Assembly (NCBI GenBank): GCA_963781785.1
Contig: CAWAHD010000003.1
Coordinates: 682,001-746,000, forward strand
Length of the DNA stretch: 64,000 nucleotides
Direction: 5' to 3'
Source of the DNA: CAWAHD01 sp963781785
GTDB lineage: Bacteria; Planctomycetota; Planctomycetia; Isosphaerales; Isosphaeraceae
Shown here: positions 37,521 to 45,800 of the stretch, piece after piece
How positions within the stretch are numbered: the stretch's first letter is position 1
Layout of the letters: every line of letters starts with the position of its first letter
Notes under the pieces: generated by a model
The model's database searches: none
What the model was told of the DNA's origin: nothing
What the model saw: the letters and a program-made list of their open reading frames with translations, nothing else
Made by a program: the position numbers and the translations under genes

Positions 37521-38032
37521 GAAGGACGAAGGATGAAGGATGAATAGGGATTGCGGGAACGCGACGCCGTGAGCGCAGCCCGCCTGCGCCGGAAGGAAGG
37601 GATACCTTCGCTCAATCGACGCTCAACATTGCCACCCGCCCCACGCTGAAGGACGGGAGACACCCAGTCACGTCCGTCGGCCAGCGAACCAGCCACAACC
37701 CGGCACCGAAGAGACACCGATCGCCCCGCTCGCGTAAGCTGCTGCCAACCGCCACAAATTGTTCAACAAATGTTCGCTAAAGATTTACAATTTGTTGCAG
37801 GCTGACCTGCTACACTGAATTCTCACGGTCGGAATCTCATCCGTGGGCCGGCGACCAGCCGATGTTGACCGATGCCCTGCATCCTCCGCTCGACTCAGGT
37901 CCGGCGCCCCGATCGCTCGCGTTCTTTCCCGTGGAGGTGGGTAGTGACGTCCGTTCTTGACTGCGAAATCAACCCTCATTTGCGGCGACGGTTCCTTCAG
38001 CATGTTACTTGTTGTACGGGAGTACCACCGCC

Positions 38033-38680
38033 ATGGGTGACGAACCCGGTCCCTCTAGTCCCAGGCAGTCTGACGACGAAGTCGACAACCAGCCCGGTCA
38101 CCCGTGCGACACGGGAAATGGCCAACCCTTTCCGGGACTGACCGACGACGCTTTCCTCGCCCTCTACGACCAGCTCGCCCTCCCCACATTTCACTATGTT
38201 CGCTCATTTGTTCGGCCCGGCAGGCTCAACGACGCCGATGCCGAGGACATCCTCCAGGATGGCTGGCTCGCCCTTGATCAGGCACGCAAGCACAAACGCA
38301 TCCGCAATCCCCGCCGCTACCTGTACCGGACCTTGCGCCGAGCCGTCTACTCGCACCTCCGCAAGACGGCACGGCTGCCCGTCGGCCTCCGCGACCCCGC
38401 CCTCATTACCGATCATCGTGCCGTCGTGCCAGACCAGCTCGGCGCGGAGATCGCGGAACGCGAGCTGACCGCGCGGCAGGACGCCGAGGCCAATGCCTGG
38501 CGCGACCGCTTTCGCCGCGGGCTCGTGCGCCTCAAGCGCGCTCTCGCCGAGCTACAACTTCTGCTGCGAGAGCGACCTGGCGTTCACCCAGCCGGGACGC
38601 TGCCCGCCCGGCCCCGCCGCGGCCGGCCGACCAAATCCCAGACGCGCGCAAGATCCTCGACAAAATACTGCCCAAGATGA
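38033..38680 (+). CDS. Sigma-70 region-2-like protein (ECF type), C-terminus uncertain
   Basis: A region 2 is visible: AFLALYDQLALPTFHYVRSF, DADAEDILQDGWLALDQARK, NPRRYLYRTLRRAVYSHLRK. No clear region 4 helix-turn-helix follows; after RLKRALAELQLLLRERPG the frame becomes proline- and arginine-rich, which suggests an indel near 38570. GTG or ATG starts upstream (38009) are possible; ATG 38033 (MGDEPGPSSPRQSDDE) is chosen provisionally. It lies between array 1 and cas2 on the same strand, so a regulatory link to the adaptation genes is possible but unproven. Confidence 0.6.
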   Translation: MGDEPGPSSPRQSDDEVDNQPGHPCDTGNGQPFPGLTDDAFLALYDQLALPTFHYVRSFVRPGRLNDADAEDILQDGWLALDQARKHKRIRNPRRYLYRTLRRAVYSHLRKTARLPVGLRDPALITDHRAVVPDQLGAEIAERELTARQDAEANAWRDRFRRGLVRLKRALAELQLLLRERPGVHPAGTLPARPRRGRPTKSQTRARSSTKYCPR

Positions 38681-38733
38681 TCTCGTGGCTCTTGAACTAC
38701 TTTTTGGAGCTCGAAAAGGGAATATGATCAATC

Positions 38734-39135
38734 ATGAATACCGAGCACGGACGTTCGAACGGCAAGAAATCTGCGATTGGATGGGATCAGATTGAACAGC
38801 ACCTCGTCGGCTTGTCCGACCTTGATGAACTGATCAGCCGCTTGTCAAAGGACCAACCTGGCCAACCAGGTCCGTCCCTGTCGATCGCCGAAGTTCTGGG
38901 AAGCCACCGCCAGGAAATCCTCGAACATGGTCTAGCGCGGGCAGCGGACGAAACCCTCGAAGGCTTGCTGGGCCAGCCAGAGCTCCTGCGCAACCTGCAG
39001 TGGCTGGTTTTCGCGTATGGCGGCGAGTACTGGGCCAAGCGGATTGATCAGGCAGCCGCGCTGCTCCCCCCAGGCTACATAGCCATGATCAAACGGCTCC
39101 GAGAACAGCTCGAACGCGGAAGCGGACCGGGCTGA
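38734..39135 (+). CDS. Hypothetical protein upstream of cas2
   Basis: I do not recognise a family for this 133-aa acidic, probably all-helical protein. Features are a leucine-rich start (IEQHLVGLSDLDELISRLSK) and a tryptophan-containing middle (LRNLQWLVFAYGGEYWAKRI). There is no signal peptide, membrane segment or cysteine cluster. It follows the sigma-like gene by about 50 bp and could be a partner, for example an anti-sigma-like protein, but this is only positional. Confidence 0.5.
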   Translation: MNTEHGRSNGKKSAIGWDQIEQHLVGLSDLDELISRLSKDQPGQPGPSLSIAEVLGSHRQEILEHGLARAADETLEGLLGQPELLRNLQWLVFAYGGEYWAKRIDQAAALLPPGYIAMIKRLREQLERGSGPG

Positions 39136-39440
39136 ACCAGCAATCGGACGACCTCAACCTACCCGCCCTCGCCGCCAGGGGACCGCGGCTTCCGATCGCT
39201 CTCGGTGCGTCCGCAGCACGTGGCTCTCGACGGCCGGTTCGTGTCTCCTACTGGCCCCTGGGCCTGAATTCCACTTCGCGAAAAACCCATTGATCGCCGC
39301 CTGGGCGCCATATCTTTCGGCGGCCATGGTCCGCGGTCGCGCGACCGCGGGTCGCCGGCGCTGTCGCACATGATGGCAGCGACCTGATCTCACCGAACCG
39401 TTCGCGGTCCCGACCGCGACGGCGGCGGAGCCACCGCGAA
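39136..39440. other. Gap before cas2
   Basis: No gene is supported in these 305 bp. A GC-rich dyad (CGGTCGCGCGACCGCGGGTCG at about 39332, shown only as its core GGTCGCGCGACC) is palindromic and could be a regulatory site or terminator for the upstream genes. Confidence 0.35.
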
Positions 39441-39716
39441 ATGAAGTGGGTGATTGCATACGATGTACGCAAGAACAGAGGCCGCCGCAAGGTTGCCAAG
39501 CGGCTCGAGCAAATGGGATTCCGCCGGCAGAAATCGGTGTTTGAGGGCGAAGCCTCGCCCGCCGACATCGGCACCCTGCTCGACGAGCTTCTCGAGCTGA
39601 TCGAGCCCGATCACGACGCCCTCACCGCCTGGCCGATGGTCGAAAACGGCCCGGCCCGCATCGTGCATCGCGGCAGCCCGCGAGCTGTCGTCGAACGCGA
39701 TTGGCTCGTGCTCTGA
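39441..39716 (+). CDS. cas2: CRISPR adaptation endonuclease-like protein Cas2
   Basis: The 91-aa protein begins MKWVIAYDVRKNRGRRKVAK, the Cas2 ferredoxin-fold signature with the conserved Asp8 of strand 1, followed by RLEQMGFRRQKSVFEGEAS. Cas2 bridges Cas1 dimers in the spacer-integration complex. It is followed after 111 bp by a reverse transcriptase and then cas1, giving the order cas2-RT-cas1. Frame intact. Confidence 0.95.
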   Translation: MKWVIAYDVRKNRGRRKVAKRLEQMGFRRQKSVFEGEASPADIGTLLDELLELIEPDHDALTAWPMVENGPARIVHRGSPRAVVERDWLVL

Positions 39717-39776
39717 ACGGCTGACCGGGCGAGGGCGAGCCGCGGCCCGAGCCGCGTCGGCAGCTTGTCATCGGTG

Positions 39777-39812
39777 TTCATCCTTCATCCTTCATCCTTC
39801 ATCCTTTCCATT
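39777..39812. repeat. TTCATCC microsatellite upstream of the reverse transcriptase
   Basis: Four to five tandem copies of TTCATCC end 16 bp before the RT start. The same motif in opposite orientation marks the two insertions at the end of array 1, so it is probably part of a dispersed intergenic repeat of this genome. Confidence 0.75.
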
Positions 39813-39827
39813 CAAGGAGCATCCCCC

Positions 39828-41477
39828 ATGAGCCATGATGTCCGCCGAATCCAGCGTCATTTGCACGAGCGCGCCCGTCGTCAGCCGACGCGGCCGATCG
39901 AGCACGTGATGCGCTTCATCACCGACTGGGTCGTCATCAACGAGGCCTGGCGCACCGTCCGTGCCGCCCGCGGCGCAAACACGCCCGGCGCCGACCGGCT
40001 CGCGGTCAGCGACCTGGCGGCCGACCCCGCCTCTGTCACCACATTCCTCCAGAACCTGGCCGACCGGCTCCAGTCCGGAACATACGTGCCCGGCCAGGTG
40101 CTGCGATTCGAGATCGCCAAGCCCGGGCAGCCGGGTAAGACGCGCCCGATCGCCATCCTGACCCTGGAAGATCGAGTCGTCCACGCGGCGATCAAGATCG
40201 TCTTGGAGTCCATGATCGAAGCCCACTTGGGCGATCGCAGCTTCGGGTTCCGGCCCAACCGCAACCGCTATGACGAGCTTCAGGCCGTCCGGCGGCTGTT
40301 GCTGGCCCACCCCGAACAGTACGGCGCTGCCGTCTCGGCCGACATCGCGTCCTGCTTCGATGAGCTTGACCACCGGCTTGTTCTTGACGACGTCCGCAGC
40401 CTTGTGTCTGACGCGCGCGTCATCCAACTCTGCGAATTGGTACTGGAGCAGGTGGGCAACGGCCATGCCGGCTGGCTACGCCGCCGCCGAGTGGGCGTCT
40501 TGCAGGGAAGCCCGCTGTCTCCGCTTCTCGCAAACTGGAACCTGGCGCGGTTCGACCGAGCCTGGCGCCAGCGCCACGGCGACCGCGCACCGCTCTTTCG
40601 CTATGCCGATGATCTGCTGATTCTGGCTCCCGACCTGGCGAGTGCCGCGCGGCTCCGCCGGCAGGCCGCCAACTGCCTCCGCCAGACCAATCACCTGGCG
40701 CTCGCGCCCGCAAAGACCCAGATCCGCACGATTGACGAGGGATTGCCGCTTTTGGGCCTGGTGCTCAAGCGGCACCGTGACCCGTTCTTGAACCGAGACG
40801 ACATCCAGATCTTCACCGATCTGGTGAGGTTCCAAGAACTCGTTGCCGAGATCGACCGCTGGGTGGAGGAGCTGGATTCGACACGGCCCCTTGGCGTTCA
40901 GTTCGATCAACTCAACCAGCGACTCCGCGGCTGGTTCGAATCGTACCAATTCGCCTACGACGCTCCGCAAGCCTTCGAGGCCCTTGATCGCCACCTCTTC
41001 GCGGCATTGCGCCGGCGGCTCAAACTCCTGCGGGACTGCACGGTCGCCGCGTTGCGCCAAAACCATTACCACCGACTCAAAGACGGACGGGAGACGTGGC
41101 AGTCTGACGGGGTGCCGCTCGTCGTGCTGAGCTCGCTGCCGCGCCGGCGCTACCGTCCCAGCGAGACGACGTTGCCCTGGGACGACGGTCGTCGCCAGGC
41201 TCGGGAACGCGACGCCGGCTTCGCCGGCAGCCGCACGAAGCTCGGGCTCGCGGCGCCAACCCTCGGTCAAGAACCCGCAGATCCTGTGATCGTCGCATTG
41301 CTCGAGCAGGCCGCACCGGAGCCGGTTCGGCGTGACCACGGCGGGGACAATCTGCCACCCCACGCCGTGACGGCCGACAGATGGGACAGAAGGCCATCGG
41401 AGCCGAGCGCGGCCGGCAACGGGCAAACGCATCCCATGAACCTTGCCACCTCGGAGGGCCCCGACCATGCCTCGTAA
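39828..41477 (+). CDS. CRISPR-associated reverse transcriptase (group II intron-like RT)
   Basis: The RT core is complete: fingers (FEIAKPGQPGKTRPIAILTL; DRSFGFRPNRNRYDELQAVR), motif A Asp172 in SADIASCFDELDH, motif B QGSPLSPLLANWNL (from residue 226) and motif C FRYADDLLIL with Asp261-Asp262. A group II-type thumb follows (LNQRLRGWFESYQFAY). There is no HNH or maturase DNA-binding domain; instead about 110 residues of proline- and arginine-rich tail. The start at ATG 39828 follows AAGGAG. It overlaps cas1 by 11 bp. Such RTs allow spacers to be acquired from RNA. RT and Cas1 are separate here, not fused. Confidence 0.93.
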   Translation: MSHDVRRIQRHLHERARRQPTRPIEHVMRFITDWVVINEAWRTVRAARGANTPGADRLAVSDLAADPASVTTFLQNLADRLQSGTYVPGQVLRFEIAKPGQPGKTRPIAILTLEDRVVHAAIKIVLESMIEAHLGDRSFGFRPNRNRYDELQAVRRLLLAHPEQYGAAVSADIASCFDELDHRLVLDDVRSLVSDARVIQLCELVLEQVGNGHAGWLRRRRVGVLQGSPLSPLLANWNLARFDRAWRQRHGDRAPLFRYADDLLILAPDLASAARLRRQAANCLRQTNHLALAPAKTQIRTIDEGLPLLGLVLKRHRDPFLNRDDIQIFTDLVRFQELVAEIDRWVEELDSTRPLGVQFDQLNQRLRGWFESYQFAYDAPQAFEALDRHLFAALRRRLKLLRDCTVAALRQNHYHRLKDGRETWQSDGVPLVVLSSLPRRRYRPSETTLPWDDGRRQARERDAGFAGSRTKLGLAAPTLGQEPADPVIVALLEQAAPEPVRRDHGGDNLPPHAVTADRWDRRPSEPSAAGNGQTHPMNLATSEGPDHAS

Positions 41478-42579
41478 GAAGCGTCAAACCTGGATCGAGC
41501 GCCGGCCTACTCCGACGTACCAACTGGGCGTGTTGCACGCCTTCGGGCCGGGACGGTTGCAAGCCTCGAACCACATGCTCGAGTTCAAGGGAAGCGAGTC
41601 TGCCGGCGGGCGCAGGATCAAGGTACCGCTGCGGGGCCTGATCCTCGTGTGCATTTACGGCTCTGTGCAGGTTACGCCCAGCGCGGTCAGGCTGATCACC
41701 GACGCCGGTGCGGCAGTTGTGTACCTGTCGTCGAGCGGGCTCAAAACCAATGGCATCCTCCAGCCGGCATCCGATGCTTGGAGAGGACGGCGCTACCGCC
41801 AATTCCTGGCGGTGCAGGATCCGGTGTGGGTGCTTCGCCAGGCGCGGCGGTTGGTTGCTGAGAGGCTCAAGAGCTTCGAAGGAGCGCTCGAGTACGCCCG
41901 GCGCCAGGGCCGCGCCGACAGGCGCGCGGCAGACCTGCTCCGGGACCTGCCGCGCATTGCCGAATCGGTCGAGCGAGCGCCCGACCGGCCGACGCTGCTC
42001 GGGCTGGAAGGCACGGCCACTCGGCGCTGGTTCGAAGTCTTCGATAGCCTGTTGCCGACTGGCTGGACCATGCCGGGCCGGCGCAGGAGGCCGCCAACCG
42101 ACCCGGTGAACGCGCTCTTGTCGCTCGGGTACACCTTGCTGCTTCACCGCGTGCGCGCAGCCTGCCAGGCGTGGGGGCTCGACCCCGCTATTGGCTTCTT
42201 TCATGAATACCGGCCGGGTCGCCCGTCCCTGGCGTGCGACCTGGTCGAGCCGTTTCGCGTCGCGGCCGTTGATCGGTTGGTGCTTAGCATGCTGCCGCGG
42301 GATCGTTATCATGAAATGGACTTCATCCACGATGAGCGCGATTATTCGGTTCGGTTGGTCGAAGAAGCGTTGAAGCGCTGGCTGACGGATCTTGAAATGC
42401 ACTTTCACGCTGCCAGCGAAGACCGGCCCAGCTTGCAGGTGCTGATCGTCGAGCGGGTGCGCGAGCTGGTTGACGAGCTGCCGCCCTGGACCGGGCGATT
42501 TCCCGGCCCGGCCGGCGGTCCCGAGGACGGCAATGGCGACACGAACGGTGGCTTTGGCGGAATGCGCGACGGCGACTGA
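41467..42579 (+). CDS. cas1: CRISPR adaptation integrase Cas1
   Basis: The 370-aa protein has the Cas1 N-terminal beta domain (GLILVCIYGSVQVTPSAVRL; AAVVYLSSSGLKTNG) and the catalytic alpha domain with all three metal ligands visible: Glu181 in GLEGTATRRWF, His246 in GFFHEYRPGRPS and Glu261 in CDLVEPFR. Cas1 integrates new spacers at the leader end of the arrays. The start at ATG 41467 lies inside the end of the RT gene. The C-terminal 30 residues are glycine-rich and low in complexity. Array 2 begins 235 bp downstream. Confidence 0.96.
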   Translation: MPRKKRQTWIERRPTPTYQLGVLHAFGPGRLQASNHMLEFKGSESAGGRRIKVPLRGLILVCIYGSVQVTPSAVRLITDAGAAVVYLSSSGLKTNGILQPASDAWRGRRYRQFLAVQDPVWVLRQARRLVAERLKSFEGALEYARRQGRADRRAADLLRDLPRIAESVERAPDRPTLLGLEGTATRRWFEVFDSLLPTGWTMPGRRRRPPTDPVNALLSLGYTLLLHRVRAACQAWGLDPAIGFFHEYRPGRPSLACDLVEPFRVAAVDRLVLSMLPRDRYHEMDFIHDERDYSVRLVEEALKRWLTDLEMHFHAASEDRPSLQVLIVERVRELVDELPPWTGRFPGPAGGPEDGNGDTNGGFGGMRDGD

Positions 42580-42814
42580 AATGTACACCAGCGAACGCCG
42601 AAAACCGCTAAGATTTTGCTCCCTCTTTGGCCCCAAAACGGCCTCCCACGGGGTACATCTCGGCGTGAGTCGTATGACGCGAGCGATCAACGGGTTGCGG
42701 TCCGCTGTCCCGCGGCCGACCGGTCGCGGAACGGATAAATCCCCACTGATTCCGGAGTACCTCGGCATTTACTCGTTGCAAACGGCTCCGAAGCATGGTG
42801 TTATAAAGAGCGCT
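42580..42814 (+). promoter_or_regulatory. Leader of CRISPR array 2
   Basis: The interval between cas1 and array 2 holds the same three leader boxes as array 1 with the same distances: GCATTT at 42765, TTGCAA after 5 bp, CATGGTGTTAT after a further 12 bp, and 10 bp to the first repeat. The rest of the leaders is not obviously similar, so these boxes are the likely integration determinants. Confidence 0.78.
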
Positions 42815-45800
42815 GCCGCGCGCGGCATCTCCCACACCGAGGGAATTGAAACGCGAGAAGGGGGAGGCCCCGCAGACGGCGAACCACCCCGCCGCGCGCG
42901 GCATCTCCCACACCGAGGGAATTGAAACGCGATATTGCTGGGCTGCTTGACTAAAGCTGGTCGGGCCGCGCGCGGCATCTCCCACACCGAGGGAATTGAA
43001 ACGCTGCTTGCCACCCGCGCGTGCTCGCAGCTCGTCCAGGCCGCGCGCGGCATCTCCCACACCGAGGGAATTGAAACACTTCCTTTAGGACATTGTCGGT
43101 GGTGATTAAAAAAGCCGCGCGCGGCATCTCCCACACCGAGGGAATTGAAACTCGAAGGTCAGCGACCGTCTCGGTCAGTTTGTCCTGCGCCGCGCGCGGC
43201 ATCTCCCACACCGAGGGAATTGAAACTCGCATGACTTCCTCCGATGTAGACTTCGGTCTAATCGCCGCGCGCGGCATCTCCCACACCGAGGGAATTGAAA
43301 CGTGGAAAGCCGACCTCCGGTCGCGTGGCCGACACCCCGCCGCGCGCGGCATCTCCCACACCGAGGGAATTGAAACTAGTTGATCGCAGTCGCGATGCGC
43401 CGCAGTCGCATCGCGCCGCGCGCGGCATCTCCCACACCGAGGGAATTGAAACGTTGGTCATACTGAACGAGTCGCCGGTGGAGTCGCGCCGCGCGCGGCA
43501 TCTCCCACACCGAGGGAATTGAAACGAGGGGCCGCTGTGCTGGATATAAAACGCGCCCCCAAGCCGTGCGCGGCATCTCCCACACCGAGGGAATTGAAAC
43601 CAGTGCGCGGCTGGCTAAAAAGCCGCGCCTTGCCGGGCCGCGCGCGGCATCTCCCACACCGAGGGAATTGAAACGCAACGGTTCTTGCACCGTTGGATCG
43701 CTTTCGTCCGCGCCGCGCGCGGCATCTCCCACACCGAGGGAATTGAAACTCCGCCATTGTTGTACAGATAGTTTCCTCCATCCGTGCCGCGCGCGGCATC
43801 TCCCACACCGAGGGAATTGAAACGTTCTGATGGCCAATCGTTCCTCGCCTCCGCCGCCCGGCCGTGCGCGGCATCTCCCACACCGAGGGAATTGAAACTT
43901 GGCACAGGGAAGTACTCGACGATTCTGCCAACAGCCGCGCGCGGCATCTCCCACACCGAGGGAATTGAAACACTGGGGCCTGCTGTTTTGCCAAAATTCT
44001 GGCACCCGCCGTGCGCGGCATCTCCCACACCGAGGGAATTGAAACCCGTAGGCGGCCACAGCGAGGGGATCCCTGTCCGCGCCGCGCGCGGCATCTCCCA
44101 CACCGAGGGAATTGAAACCTGTTCATCGAATTGGACAGAGAGTTCGGCGTTAGGCCGCGCGCGGCATCTCCCACACCGAGGGAATTGAAACTCGCCGCCT
44201 ACGAGCTTAGCAAAGTTATCGAGTCCGGCCGCGCGCGGCATCTCCCACACCGAGGGAATTGAAACGAGCGTCCTGCGCAAGTTGGCGGCTTCCATTTGCC
44301 AGGCCGCGCGCGGCATCTCCCACACCGAGGGAATTGAAACATAGTCGGCTCGACCGGCAGAGCCGGTTGGACTGCAGGCCGCGCGCGGCATCTCCCACAC
44401 CGAGGGAATTGAAACGTGGGCGCAATAGGCGAAAGAGACGGTCGGTGTCCAGCCGCGCGCGGCATCTCCCACACCGAGGGAATTGAAACGTTTTCGTTCA
44501 TGTGCCTGCGAGGCTCGCCGTGCGGGCCGCGCGCGGCATCTCCCACACCGAGGGAATTGAAACGACTGGTTGGACGATCACTTGGTGATGCCGCCGACCG
44601 CCGTGCGCGGCATCTCCCACACCGAGGGAATTGAAACGTGCGTATGTCGGTGTGGTACGCGGCTGTCTCCACGCCGCGCGCGGCATCTCCCACACCGAGG
44701 GAATTGAAACTCGAAAGGTTCCAGGTTCCTTGCATTGACCTTGAACACGCCGCGCGCGGCATCTCCCACACCGAGGGAATTGAAACTCACCCCGCACAGT
44801 CGTGTGGAGGTGGAATATGTTTGCCGCGCGCGGCATCTCCCACACCGAGGGAATTGAAACGGTCTGGACCATCCCCCCGACCGTAGCAAGTGGCACGCCG
44901 TGCGCGGCATCTCCCACACCGAGGGAATTGAAACGTGAACACGATCTCCCTTTCCCTCCTCGGGACCAAGCCGCGCGCGGCATCTCCCACACCGAGGGAA
45001 TTGAAACGTGAACACGATCTCCCTTTCCCTCCTCGGGACCAAGCCGCGCGCGGCATCTCCCACACCGAGGGAATTGAAACAGGGAACGTCGCACATGATA
45101 GTTGAGGACGCTGCGAGCCGTGCGCGGCATCTCCCACACCGAGGGAATTGAAACTCGGGCCAAGTTGTCCGTGGTGCTCTAAATGGACATGCCGCGCGCG
45201 GCATCTCCCACACCGAGGGAATTGAAACTCCGCCACCATTGTCGTACAGGTAGTTGTTTCCCGCGCCGTGCGCGGCATCTCCCACACCGAGGGAATTGAA
45301 ACGAGACTGGTCACCCCATGTAGAACTTTCTTGTCCACCGCCGCGCGCGGCATCTCCCACACCGAGGGAATTGAAACAAGTGATCGGCCCACTAGTCAAA
45401 TTGTCCGTATCAAGCCGCGCGCGGCATCTCCCACACCGAGGGAATTGAAACGCGATCCTGCAGGTAGCCCTGCTCGATCAACTTCCTTGCCGTGCGCGGC
45501 ATCTCCCACACCGAGGGAATTGAAACGGATTGACGGTTGGGGCATCACACCCTCATGCGCCCGCCGCGCGCGGCATCTCCCACACCGAGGGAATTGAAAC
45601 GCACTCGCTTGGCGAGATCAACTGGTTTGTTTCCCAGCCTGCGCGCGGCATCTCCCACACCGAGGGAATTGAAACACAGCTGCTGTCGCCACCGCGGCAT
45701 TCCTTGCGTCGCGCCGTGCGCGGCATCTCCCACACCGAGGGAATTGAAACCAGATTCACCCCGGCCCATACCACGATGGCGACCAAGCCGCGCGCGGCAT

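Noticed and set aside
33782..37717. Many minus- and plus-strand ORFs with repeated SNPSEWGTVRAP or ARTVPHSEGFET peptides
   Set aside because: They are translations of the CRISPR repeat and spacers of array 1, with a period equal to the repeat-spacer unit.
39828..41477. Reverse transcriptase as part of a mobile group II intron
   Set aside because: No HNH or maturase DNA-binding domain and no intron RNA features around it; it overlaps cas1 and follows cas2.
39792..42768. Long minus-strand ORFs opposite the reverse transcriptase and cas1
   Set aside because: Shadow frames of GC-rich genes; the plus strand carries clear RT and Cas1 motifs.
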